Assembly: GCA_964497925.1 (NCBI GenBank)
Contig: CAZCFE010000006.1
Coordinates: forward strand, 1 to 64,000
Length of the DNA: 64,000 nucleotides
DNA from: CAIYWZ01 sp964497925
GTDB taxonomy: Bacteria; Pseudomonadota; Alphaproteobacteria; CAIYWZ01
Reading direction: 5' to 3'
In this document: in pieces, positions 38,845 to 47,621 of the stretch
Layout of the letters: each line of letters opens with the position of its first letter
Position numbering within the stretch: the first letter of the stretch is position 1
Translations under genes and position numbers: made by a program
Notes under the pieces: generated by a model
The model's database searches: none
What the model was told of the DNA's origin: nothing
The model's input: only the letters and a program-made list of their open reading frames with translations

Positions 38845-40899
38845 TCAACTTTTATTTTGACAAAAAATATGTAAAATAAAAGCATATTCTTCTGCGTACT
38901 CTTTATACATTTCAAATCTGGATGATTTTCCAAAATGCCCTGCTGCCATATTTGTTTTCATGAGAAGTGGATTTTGATCCAGTTTCATGGCTTTTATTTT
39001 TGCAAGGAATTTTGCTGGTTCCCAGTACCCAACCCTTGGATCTTTGATGCCCGTGGTCATGAAAATGGCGGGATAGTTTTGTGCTTTCACATTATCATAA
39101 GGTGAATAAGACTTGATGTAATCATAATATTGGGGGTTTTTGGGGTTGCCCCATTCCTCGAATTCTGTTGCAGTCAAGGGGAGCGTTTCATCAAGCATTG
39201 TGTTTAAAACGTCAACAAATGGAACTCCAAGAATGGCGGCTTTGAAGAGGTCTGGCGCTGTGTTGATTGTGTATCCAATGAGCATCCCCCCAGCGCTTCT
39301 GCCATCAATTGCGATATTTCCTTTTGAAGTATAATTTGTAGTGCATAGGTGTCTTGCGCAAGAAATGAAATCCTCAAATGTGCGTTTTTTGGTTAAAAAC
39401 TTTGCTGCTTCATACCAATAATAACCTAAATCAGCGCCGCCGCGAATGTGTGCAATTGCGTACACAAATCCTTTATCAATAAGAGGAAAAATATGTGGGC
39501 GAAATTGTGGCTCCATAGAGATCCCGTATGATCCGTAACCATAAAGGTACAAAGGATTTGAGCCGTCTTTTTTAAATGTTGATTTTTTATAAATCAAAGA
39601 TATAGGAACTTGGGTTCCATCATCTGATGTTGCATAAATACGCTCTATTTCGTAATCATTGGAATCAAATCCGTTAAACGTAACTTTTTTAATAAGTTCC
39701 GTGGTGCTTGAATTTACATATTCCCAAATCTGAGTAGGTTCACGCAAAGAGCTATATGTGTAACGAAGTCTGTTTGATTCATAATGCATGGTCAAAGGTG
39801 ATGCTGCAAATGATTTAGCTGTTCCATGTTTTGAAAAATCTATCTCAAATTTTTGTAAAAGTGTTAAATGGTCGATAGCTATAATTTCAGGAACGCCTAA
39901 ATTTTTTTTTGAAACAACAAGAAAATTTTGATAAGCATCAATTCCATCTAAATAGACTTCTTTGCTGTGTGGAATAATTTGAGTAATGTGACTCCAGGGT
40001 TCATGAATGCTGGTTCGAACCAATCTGAAATTTTTGCCCATGTCATTAATAAGCGCATAGAAATATTCACCATGATGGTCAATATGCGTAATATGTCCAT
40101 CATTTCTTGATTTTAAAATGCGTGCTTGTGGTGTTTCTTGTTTTAAGTCAACAGCCCAAATCTCATTTCTTTCTCCTGTGTGAGGGGCAATAAAAAGAAA
40201 TCCATGGGATAAAGAGGTTTGCATGTCTACCCAATATGTTGAGTCGTTCTCCTCATAAATAGTAAGATCCTCAGATTCTCTAATTTTATGAAACATGACT
40301 TTTTGCGAACGCCAGTTATCCCCACAAGGAATATAGAAGAACCCTTTTGAATTTGCATGCCAGTTAATTCCTCCAAAAACATTTGTGACTTGTTTATCAA
40401 CAATTTCTCCTGTTTTTAAAGACTTAATCATAACCGTGTAATCTTCACCTCCTTCAAGATTAATGCAATAAGCCAAGTATTCATTATCAGGGGATGGAGT
40501 AACACCTGTAACAGTGCAAAACTCATGCCCTTTTGCCAAAATGTTGACGTCTAAAATAGTTTCAGTGTTGTTGTTATTTTTTCTGAAGTATTTCCAATAA
40601 TCGTCGTGTTCGCCAATTTCTTGAAAATATGTGTATTCTTTATTTTGAATTGGAGGCTTGAAATCTTTCAAGGGAATACGTGCTTTAATTTGATGAAAAA
40701 TATCATTAATGGATGGCTCAAGTGGATCAAAGAATGCTTTTGTTGTTGCATTTTCATTTTCAAGAAAATCAATAATTTTTTGATCTTTGACTTCTTTTGG
40801 CCAGTTTGGATCGCGAAGATATGAAAATTCATCTGTATGTGTCATTGTGTTTGCCCCAAGTGTTAAAATTAAACCTAAAATAATAAAAAAGCCTACCAT
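38845..40899 (-). CDS. ptrB: oligopeptidase B (S9A prolyl oligopeptidase family)
   Basis: A serine peptidase of about 684 residues that cuts oligopeptides after basic residues. After a hydrophobic N-terminus (MVGFFIILGLILTLGANT), which suggests a signal peptide or anchor, comes the beta-propeller (about 60-400) that screens out large substrates. The catalytic domain has YGYGSYGISMEPQFRP, nucleophile GRSAGGMLIG, Asp in GIKDPRVGYWEP and His in AAGHFGKSSRFEMY. I chose ATG 40899, with AAGGAAT upstream, instead of an earlier in-frame start inside ccmF. The signal-like N-terminus is unusual, since E. coli PtrB is cytosolic. It follows ccmF by 10 bases. Confidence 0.9.
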   Translation of the reverse strand: MVGFFIILGLILTLGANTMTHTDEFSYLRDPNWPKEVKDQKIIDFLENENATTKAFFDPLEPSINDIFHQIKARIPLKDFKPPIQNKEYTYFQEIGEHDDYWKYFRKNNNNTETILDVNILAKGHEFCTVTGVTPSPDNEYLAYCINLEGGEDYTVMIKSLKTGEIVDKQVTNVFGGINWHANSKGFFYIPCGDNWRSQKVMFHKIRESEDLTIYEENDSTYWVDMQTSLSHGFLFIAPHTGERNEIWAVDLKQETPQARILKSRNDGHITHIDHHGEYFYALINDMGKNFRLVRTSIHEPWSHITQIIPHSKEVYLDGIDAYQNFLVVSKKNLGVPEIIAIDHLTLLQKFEIDFSKHGTAKSFAASPLTMHYESNRLRYTYSSLREPTQIWEYVNSSTTELIKKVTFNGFDSNDYEIERIYATSDDGTQVPISLIYKKSTFKKDGSNPLYLYGYGSYGISMEPQFRPHIFPLIDKGFVYAIAHIRGGADLGYYWYEAAKFLTKKRTFEDFISCARHLCTTNYTSKGNIAIDGRSAGGMLIGYTINTAPDLFKAAILGVPFVDVLNTMLDETLPLTATEFEEWGNPKNPQYYDYIKSYSPYDNVKAQNYPAIFMTTGIKDPRVGYWEPAKFLAKIKAMKLDQNPLLMKTNMAAGHFGKSSRFEMYKEYAEEYAFILHIFCQNKS

Positions 40900-40909
40900 A
40901 ATTATTCCT

Positions 40910-42574
40910 TTATTGTCTCCTTTTTCGTAAAGAAAGAGTCCCTCCAAGCATCATTAAAATTCCACCTATCCAAATCCATGAAATCAAAGGGTGGTATTGT
41001 GCTTTGATTTTCCAGACGTTTTTATGTTGATATAGAATATAAACATAATATGTTCTAAATATTCCAAGAACGAAATCTGTTTTTGGGCGCACTGTGTCAT
41101 AGTTTTTATAGTTGCGCAATTCTGGATATAAATTATGATCATTCCATTTTATATGTAATATAGTGGATGTGTAATTTTCTTTTTTAATTTCTGTTGTGTT
41201 GTTTAAGCTTAGCTCTTTTTTCATAAAAAGAACTTTCTGTGCGTTCTTGAGCTCGATTTCTTTTTCATGTTTTAAAAAATGATTGAAACTTATTCCGGTT
41301 AGAAAAATAAGAAATCCTGTATGGGCAAGCATGGAAGATAAATTCTTTTTATATGTCCAGATTGCAATTCCAAGCGCGCAGATAATCAGTGTTAATAAAA
41401 TAAACGGAATAAAATCAAACTGTTCATAAAATATCAAAGTTGCGATAAGGGCTATACTTAAAGAAAATGGGGCAATATAATAAAGTAAATTCCCCTTGGT
41501 TGATATGGCGAAAATTAAACATAAGGGGTAGAGGGCGAATAAGGGGGCAACAATGGTTTCATAGTAAGTGTTGCTGATTTCAAAAGTGCTAAACAAGGGG
41601 AAAAATGTTGCAATGCCAATTAATAATGTAAAGCCAATAGCAAGCCCTCCTGGAATGTTCATTTTATCAAGGTTTCCTTTTTTTGAGTTGAAGATAGAGA
41701 CAAGAGGTATAAATATCAAGAATATGCCAACAATTAGAAACCAGAAATTATCAAAATTTTGGGTAAAGTTATGAATTGATCTGATAAGTCCCATTCTGAC
41801 TGTGAAAACTCCCAAGAAAGAAAATGCGAAACTTAAAAAAATCAATATCTTAAAATTTAAAGTTTTTTCCTGATGCGTTAAGTGCATGGCGCCAAGCAAT
41901 AACAACCAAGGAATTAGGGCGATATTTTCAACAGCATCCCAAAACCACCATCCTCCCCAGCCAACTTCATAAAAAGCCCAAAAGCTTCCAGAGATAAGAC
42001 CTAAAGTTAAAAATCCCCATGCAGTAATTAACCATTCTTTTTTTATTTTTTCACGACATGCCAGGATAGATGCTAAACAAAATATCATAATATACCCCAT
42101 ATATAGCAAAGGAGGGTGATACAAAAGAGCACTGTCTTCGAGTAGTGGGTTTATACCCCTTCCTTGAAAATCTCCAGAAGGCATTTCGAGAAAAGGAGAT
42201 GCTTTGAAATAAAGAAGCGCTAAGAAATACAATTGAAAGATTCCAAAAACACTCAAAGATTTTTTTGGAATTTTCATTGAAGCAAGGCTCATGAAAAAAC
42301 ACCATACAAGCATTGATCCTTGATGATAGCTCCACGTCGCGCCAATTTTATAATACCAGGGATGGGATGGACAGGAGTAGAGTAGAACGCCAATAACATT
42401 TTGATTGTGCGATAAAAAACTGTAAATTAAAATTAAATATGCTAATGATATTAAAGCAAGGTGTATGATGCGAATACGTTCTATCCAAAACTGGTTTTTA
42501 AAGCCAGAGATAATTTGAATAGGAAGTAAAATTATCCCTAATAATAATAAAAAATTTCCAATATCGCAAACCAT
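40910..42574 (-). CDS. ccmF: cytochrome c maturation protein CcmF (heme lyase)
   Basis: A 554-residue polytopic membrane protein of about 14 helices that attaches heme to apocytochrome c in system I. The WWD domain is visible as GWGGWWFWDAVENIALIPWL, with Ala where Pro is usual, along with the histidines LYHPPLLYMGY and MHLTHQEK. The N-terminal heme-handling part has WSYHQGSMLVWCFF. It is shorter than the usual 630-660 residues, mainly in the C-terminal periplasmic part. No ccmA-E, ccmG or ccmH genes are adjacent. It is divergent from the next exported protein. Confidence 0.88.
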   Translation of the reverse strand: MVCDIGNFLLLLGIILLPIQIISGFKNQFWIERIRIIHLALISLAYLILIYSFLSHNQNVIGVLLYSCPSHPWYYKIGATWSYHQGSMLVWCFFMSLASMKIPKKSLSVFGIFQLYFLALLYFKASPFLEMPSGDFQGRGINPLLEDSALLYHPPLLYMGYIMIFCLASILACREKIKKEWLITAWGFLTLGLISGSFWAFYEVGWGGWWFWDAVENIALIPWLLLLGAMHLTHQEKTLNFKILIFLSFAFSFLGVFTVRMGLIRSIHNFTQNFDNFWFLIVGIFLIFIPLVSIFNSKKGNLDKMNIPGGLAIGFTLLIGIATFFPLFSTFEISNTYYETIVAPLFALYPLCLIFAISTKGNLLYYIAPFSLSIALIATLIFYEQFDFIPFILLTLIICALGIAIWTYKKNLSSMLAHTGFLIFLTGISFNHFLKHEKEIELKNAQKVLFMKKELSLNNTTEIKKENYTSTILHIKWNDHNLYPELRNYKNYDTVRPKTDFVLGIFRTYYVYILYQHKNVWKIKAQYHPLISWIWIGGILMMLGGTLSLRKRRQ

Positions 42575-42688
42575 TCAAAACTCCATATATATAATAGTTT
42601 GTAGCACATTTTATTCAGTTTTTTGCAGAATTTATAAATATTTTACTTTTTTATGTGAATCTTTCTTTTAAAAAGTGGAGAGTGTGTT

Positions 42689-43363
42689 ATGAAATTTGTT
42701 TTATTTTTATTTTTACCATTATTTGTAAAAGGGGTTGAGCTTGTTCAAATGCCAGGGGGAAGTTTGAGGACGCCTGATGTTGAGATCAGCCGCATTTATC
42801 CAGACTCAAATCCTTTAAATTTGGTGTATATTCACTCTTACAATCCATTGCATAACTGTGCAATTGGAATCAAAACAAGCGAAATTGAGAGTCCCTTTGA
42901 AGTTAAAACTGATTCAGAATTTTTCTTAATTGTTAATCGCCCTATAACAAATTCAGAGCCTTTATTGCTGCGTCCGCATTATTGGGCATCCAAAGATTCG
43001 GGTGGAATTATTAACGTGAATGTTAAAGTTCGCGTTGTAAGCGCTCAAGGTAATGTTCTTTTAGATGGAAATCATAATGTTAATGCGCATGATTTAGTTT
43101 GTAGCCCGAGCAATATGGGGCTTTTTTTAGATATGGCGCCAGAAAGATCACATCTTCTTTATTCTGAGGTAGAGATGCCCCTTGGAAAAAAAGCTATTAC
43201 TTGCCATTGGATTCCAAACGAGGATCAATGGGAGGATATATGGCAATCAGAATTCCTGTCCACCCCAAGCCCCAATACGGATATTTTGTCGGAAAGAGTA
43301 TCATGTATGTTTTCTGGAGATCCGCATTGGGAAATTGTGAGGAAGATCTTAAGTCATCATTAG
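42689..43363 (+). CDS. exported protein of unknown function
   Basis: A 224-residue protein with a short signal peptide (MKFVLFLFLPLFVKGVEL). The mature part looks beta-rich, with four cysteines (HNCAIG, DLVCSPS, AITCHW, VSCMFSG), which suggests a disulfide-bonded periplasmic or secreted protein. I recognise no domain. GGAGAGTG precedes the ATG. It is divergent from ccmF across 114 bases, which must contain both promoters, and is followed by a weak hairpin. Confidence 0.6.
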   Translation: MKFVLFLFLPLFVKGVELVQMPGGSLRTPDVEISRIYPDSNPLNLVYIHSYNPLHNCAIGIKTSEIESPFEVKTDSEFFLIVNRPITNSEPLLLRPHYWASKDSGGIINVNVKVRVVSAQGNVLLDGNHNVNAHDLVCSPSNMGLFLDMAPERSHLLYSEVEMPLGKKAITCHWIPNEDQWEDIWQSEFLSTPSPNTDILSERVSCMFSGDPHWEIVRKILSHH

Positions 43364-43424
43364 TTTATGTTAGAGATGGTCTAAAATTGAATCGATACCG
43401 TTCTTAAAAATATGTATCTTTTAT

Positions 43425-43450
43425 ATCACGAAAAAGTGATTTTTAATTTC
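43425..43450 (+). terminator. weak hairpin followed by T-rich DNA
   Basis: ATCAC (43425-43429) and GTGAT (43436-43440) form a five-base stem with loop GAAAAA, followed by TTTTAATTTCTTTTT. This may end transcription of the exported protein gene; the short stem makes it weak. Confidence 0.4.
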
Positions 43451-43545
43451 TTTTTAATATTTTAAAAAAAATACTTGAAAAAATATTAAGAAAGCATCAT
43501 TAAGTGTTGTAGTAAAGATTAATAAAAGATTGTGATGGTATTGTG

Positions 43546-44418
43546 ATGCATAAAAATAATTTAAAACTGGGTATTGTTTTTGCTCTTGCTGCAATTGCAA
43601 TTTTTTCTGTAATGAACGCTGTAATCAAAGGAATCGAAGCAACATATCCCCCGGTTCAGGTTGCTTTTATAAGGTTTCTTGTTTCGATGATTCCTTGTTT
43701 TGGGTTTTATTTTTATGAAAAGAACAGGCCTGCGCTTTTTATTTCAACAAAATTAACACTTAAGCACTTATTACGTGGCGTAATGAGTGGAATTGGAATC
43801 ACGGCTTTATGTGCTGCTTTTCGCATACTTCCTTTTGGGGACGCAACAGCAATTAATTTTTCTTCTATTTTGTTCATTACGGCTTTGTCTGTTCCAATGC
43901 TGCATCAGCATGTAGATCGATCGAGATGGACGGCTGTTTTAATTGGATTCGTAGGGATTTTAATCATCGCTCAACCTGGTGGAGATGTGTTCGGTAAGGG
44001 CGCCCTATATGCGTTAATTTATGCAGCAACAGATGCTTATGTTATCGTATCGGGAAGATTGCTAAGTAAAGAACATTCTCCTGGTGCAGCTACAGCAGTT
44101 TTTTGTTTGTTTGCAACTTTGGCAACTGGGATTGGCGCATGTTTTGTTTGGAAAGACCCATCGTTGAATGATTTTCTTATTTTGATAAGCCTTGGATTGC
44201 TCGGTGGGCTTGGATTTTTATTTCAAACAATTGCTTATAATTTTGCCTCTGCTTCTGCTATTGCGCCTATGGCTTATTCAGGAATGTTATGGGGAGGGAT
44301 TTTTGGTTTTTTCATTTGGGGAGAAGTCCCTAATATGTTCCTTATTCTTGGTGGAATTTTGATTATTGGGAGCGGTTATTATATTATTATGCGCGAGGCA
44401 AAGGAGTCTGTAAAATGA
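43546..44418 (+). CDS. EamA/DMT-family permease, first of a tandem pair
   Basis: A 290-residue inner-membrane protein with about 10 helices in two homologous EamA halves. The first half has FSVMNAVIKGIEATYPPVQV and FRILPFGDATAINFSSILFI; the second has SGRLLSKEHSPGAATAVFCL and ASAIAPMAYSGMLWGGIFGF. The substrate cannot be inferred; drug/metabolite transporters carry amino acids, nucleotides or cofactors, and Rickettsia has an EamA-type S-adenosylmethionine importer. The ATG at 43546 follows a GTG three bases earlier. The stop overlaps the second permease gene by 4 bases. Confidence 0.8.
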   Translation: MHKNNLKLGIVFALAAIAIFSVMNAVIKGIEATYPPVQVAFIRFLVSMIPCFGFYFYEKNRPALFISTKLTLKHLLRGVMSGIGITALCAAFRILPFGDATAINFSSILFITALSVPMLHQHVDRSRWTAVLIGFVGILIIAQPGGDVFGKGALYALIYAATDAYVIVSGRLLSKEHSPGAATAVFCLFATLATGIGACFVWKDPSLNDFLILISLGLLGGLGFLFQTIAYNFASASAIAPMAYSGMLWGGIFGFFIWGEVPNMFLILGGILIIGSGYYIIMREAKESVK

Positions 44419-45347
44419 TGCACCAAAATATTCGAAATGGGGTTTTTGCTGCACTTGTCACAGCCTTTATCTTTTCATTTTTATATGCTTTAGCAAAAGT
44501 GCTGTCTGGAAAATTTGATATTGTTCAAGTTGTGTTTTTTAGATATTTTTTTGGGATATTTCCTCCTTTATTATACGTATCAAAGAAAAGAAAAATCTCG
44601 GATTTTATAATTAGCAAAGATATGCTCAGGCAACAAGCTCTCAGAGGAACATCTGGAATGGTAGCGGCAGTTTTGTTGTTTCAAGCATTCACTATGATGC
44701 CAGTTGGGGATGCTGTAGCTTTAACTTTTTCGAATTCTTTATTCTTATGTATGCTGTCTATGCCTATGCTTGGTGAAAAAGTTGATTTTGCCAGATGGGT
44801 TGCCGTTGGAATTGGATTTATAGGCGTGGTTGTAATGTCAAACCCGACAGGTGATGTTTTTAACTATGGGGCTGTTTTGGTGTTATTGTGTGCTTCGATA
44901 GATGCCTATGTGCTTTTGAAGGGGAAGTTTTTCAGCAGAACTATGCATATTGGAGTTGTTGTAGTTTATTATAATTGTTTTGCCGCCTTATCCAGTTTGC
45001 TGTTGCTGCCATTTTTTTGGAAAACACCGTCTTTTTATGAATTTGGATGCCTTGCGCTTGTTGGCCTTATGGGGGGGGTTGGACAATTATTTTTAACTTA
45101 TGCATATAAATCTGCGCCTGGATCACTGATTGCGCCTATCGCTTATACAAATATGATATGGACTCTTATTCTGGGGTACACAATCTGGGGAGATCTTCCT
45201 TCAGTGTCTATGATGATGGGCGGTGGAATTGTGATTAGCGCTGGAATTTATCTTATAACTCATGCAAATCGTAAAAAGCATGAAGTTTTAATGGCAAGTG
45301 AATTGAAAACTTTTGAAAAGAATATTGAAGATAAAAAAAGTGCATAA
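44415..45347 (+). CDS. EamA/DMT-family permease, second of a tandem pair
   Basis: A 310-residue permease clearly related to its upstream neighbour. Both share the order GVFAALVTAFIFSFLYALAK, FQAFTMMPVGDAVALTFSNS, MPMLGEKVDFARWVAVGIGF and the late SLIAPIAYTNMIWTLILGY. It adds a charged C-terminal tail (ASELKTFEKNIEDKKSA). AAGGAG precedes the ATG. The pair could form a heterodimer or be two specificities arising from duplication (inference). Confidence 0.8.
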   Translation: MMHQNIRNGVFAALVTAFIFSFLYALAKVLSGKFDIVQVVFFRYFFGIFPPLLYVSKKRKISDFIISKDMLRQQALRGTSGMVAAVLLFQAFTMMPVGDAVALTFSNSLFLCMLSMPMLGEKVDFARWVAVGIGFIGVVVMSNPTGDVFNYGAVLVLLCASIDAYVLLKGKFFSRTMHIGVVVVYYNCFAALSSLLLLPFFWKTPSFYEFGCLALVGLMGGVGQLFLTYAYKSAPGSLIAPIAYTNMIWTLILGYTIWGDLPSVSMMMGGGIVISAGIYLITHANRKKHEVLMASELKTFEKNIEDKKSA

Positions 45348-45368
45348 TTTTAACTTCTTGTTAATTTC

Positions 45369-45398
45369 TTGATTGATTTTCGTGAACGATATGATAAT
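45369..45398 (+). promoter_or_regulatory. candidate promoter of the OPT transporter gene
   Basis: TTGATT (45369-45374), 18 bases, GATAAT (45393-45398). The start would be near 45405, giving a leader of about 70 bases before the ATG at 45475. Neither box is perfect. Confidence 0.4.
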
Positions 45399-45474
45399 CT
45401 CAGATCCGAGTATATTTTTTCCCTAAGGTTAAAAGTATGATTATTTTTTTAATTTAAAGATAGGAGCTGAAAAT

Positions 45475-47565
45475 ATGAGCGGACAACCACTCAAAATAAA
45501 CATTGGAGAACGAAGCGTGGAAAATAAAAAAACGCAAAAAAATGATATAATAAAGCCATTTATTTCGGCATCAACTATTCTTCCTGAAATTACAATACGT
45601 GGAGTATTGTTGGGGATCTTTTTGGCAATGGTTTTAGGGGCTGCAAACGCTTATCTTGGTTTGAAACTTGGATCAACGATTACAGGATGCATACCTGCTG
45701 CTGTTGTGTCTATGGTTTTATTACGCCATTTTAAAAATTCGAATATTTTAGAAAATAATATGGTTCAAACAATTGCTTCAGCTGGTGAGGTTATTGCTGC
45801 AGGTTTAGTTTTTACTCTTCCGGCGGTTGTAATGATGCACTATTGGGCAAATTTTGATATTTTAACAACAACATCAATTGGGATTATTGGTGGAATTTTG
45901 GGGGTATTTTTCTCAGTTCCTTTGCGCAGAACATATATCGTCCAAGCAAGACTGAAGTATCCTGAAGGTGTTGCGACAGCTGAAGTTTTGAAATCAGGTG
46001 AAGCTGGGACTGCTGGAGCAAAAGAATTGATGATTGGGGGCCTTTTTTCTTCTGTTATCACTTTTTGCCAGACAGGTCTTGGTATTTGCGCAGAAGTTGT
46101 GCATAAGTGGATAACTCTTCCTGGTGGAACAACTTTTGGTATTGGGACAGGCTTGTCTTTAGCTATGATCGGATCAGGATTTGTGATTGGTTATAAAGCA
46201 TGTATTGCGATGTTGATTGGTGGGGGGATAACTTGGTTAGTAGGTATCCCTTTCTATACAACCGTTTTTGGAACACCAGAAGGAAAATTTGGATATGATG
46301 CTGCTGCTGCTCTTTGGGCAAGCCACATGCGTTTTATTGGCGTTGGTGCTTTTATGGTGGGTGGTCTATGGACGGTCGTTAATATTGCAAAACCAATTCA
46401 AAAAGCGATCGTATCATCTTTAGAAGCAATTCGTGAAGCAAGAATGGGCAGAGCCCCAGCTGAAATTAGAACAGAAAAAGATATCCCCATGAATTGGGTT
46501 ATTATGAGTACAGTTCTTTTTGCTGTTCCAGTTTTCATTCTTTGTTATTATATTTTAGAGACGATTAATCTGGATCTTTCTCAAGGGTTATTTTGGGCTG
46601 TTGTCTCAATTTCTACAGTATTTGCTTTGGTTGTTGGGTTTTTGTGCGCGTGTATTTCATCGTATATGACAGGTATTGTTGGATCTTCGCATAATCCTTT
46701 ATCTGGAGTGACGATTATGGGCGTAGTTCTTCTTTCTGCTATTTTATATGCAGTATTGGGAACAAGTGTCAACTTTTCACAAAATGGTATTGGTATTGCC
46801 GCAATGATTATGATGCTATCTGGCATTACATGTTGCGCTGCTGCTGTAGCAGGGGATAATCTTCAAGATCTTAAGACAGGTCAAATTGTTGGATCCACAC
46901 CTTGGAAACAACAGGCTATGTTGATTGTTGGTGTAATTGCGGGCGCGCTTGCAATTGGACCTGTGTTTCAAATTCTTTATGAAGCATATGGTTTAACAGG
47001 AGCTCTTCCAAGGGCGGATATGAATCCTGCTGCTGCGATGTCAGCCCCAAAAGCAGCGCTTATGGCTGATATTATTAAAGCTATTTTTACAGATACTATT
47101 AATTGGATCTTGTATGGTATTGGTGGCGCTATTGCCGTTGCTGTGATTTTTATTGATAATCGCCTTAAGTCACAAAATGCTGCTTTCAGGCTCCCAGTTT
47201 TGGCTGTTGCAATTGGTATTTATTTACCATATGCGGTTACAACTGCGGCTCTTTTGGGAGGGTTTATTTCATATCTTGTTGAAAAGCGCACTGCGCAATC
47301 ACGTAAAGGGTTGAGTGATGCAGAATCTGCGCAATTAATTGCAAAGATTGAGCAAAAAGGACTTTTGTATTCAGCAGGCCTTATTGCAGGAGAAGCACTT
47401 ATGGCGGTGGCTTTAGCCATTCCATTTGCATTCTATCAAACAAATACTCTTTTCCAAATTAAGTCGATTGCATCCAACAGTTTCTTAACAATGATTTTGG
47501 GTGGGGGGCTTGTGTTCTTTGTTTCTTACCATTTTTATAAATCTACAGTAAATGCTGGAAAGTAA
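45475..47565 (+). CDS. OPT family oligopeptide transporter
   Basis: A 696-residue inner-membrane permease of the OPT family, with about 16 helices. OPT features visible are EITIRGVLLGIFLAMVLGAA and NAYLGLKLGSTITGCIPAAV near the start, NNMVQTIASAGEVIAAGLVF, RRTYIVQARLKYPEGVATAE, and DLKTGQIVGSTPWKQQAM, a motif of bacterial OPT proteins. Substrates are small peptides or metal chelates, imported by proton symport. The gene stands alone, preceded by AGGAGC and followed by a strong bidirectional terminator. Peptide import would suit a cell living in host cytoplasm (inference). Confidence 0.92.
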   Translation: MSGQPLKINIGERSVENKKTQKNDIIKPFISASTILPEITIRGVLLGIFLAMVLGAANAYLGLKLGSTITGCIPAAVVSMVLLRHFKNSNILENNMVQTIASAGEVIAAGLVFTLPAVVMMHYWANFDILTTTSIGIIGGILGVFFSVPLRRTYIVQARLKYPEGVATAEVLKSGEAGTAGAKELMIGGLFSSVITFCQTGLGICAEVVHKWITLPGGTTFGIGTGLSLAMIGSGFVIGYKACIAMLIGGGITWLVGIPFYTTVFGTPEGKFGYDAAAALWASHMRFIGVGAFMVGGLWTVVNIAKPIQKAIVSSLEAIREARMGRAPAEIRTEKDIPMNWVIMSTVLFAVPVFILCYYILETINLDLSQGLFWAVVSISTVFALVVGFLCACISSYMTGIVGSSHNPLSGVTIMGVVLLSAILYAVLGTSVNFSQNGIGIAAMIMMLSGITCCAAAVAGDNLQDLKTGQIVGSTPWKQQAMLIVGVIAGALAIGPVFQILYEAYGLTGALPRADMNPAAAMSAPKAALMADIIKAIFTDTINWILYGIGGAIAVAVIFIDNRLKSQNAAFRLPVLAVAIGIYLPYAVTTAALLGGFISYLVEKRTAQSRKGLSDAESAQLIAKIEQKGLLYSAGLIAGEALMAVALAIPFAFYQTNTLFQIKSIASNSFLTMILGGGLVFFVSYHFYKSTVNAGK

Positions 47566-47579
47566 TTAAGAATAAAAAA

Positions 47580-47610
47580 AGCGCTAGATGTTTTCTCTAG
47601 CGCTTTTTTA
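47580..47610. terminator. bidirectional intrinsic terminator between OPT and leuS
   Basis: AGCGCTAGA (47580-47588) and TCTAGCGCT (47596-47604) form a perfect 9-base stem with a seven-base loop. Poly-A precedes it and poly-T follows, so it can end transcripts in both directions. It serves the two converging genes. Confidence 0.9.
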
Positions 47611-47621
47611 TTGTTTTATGT

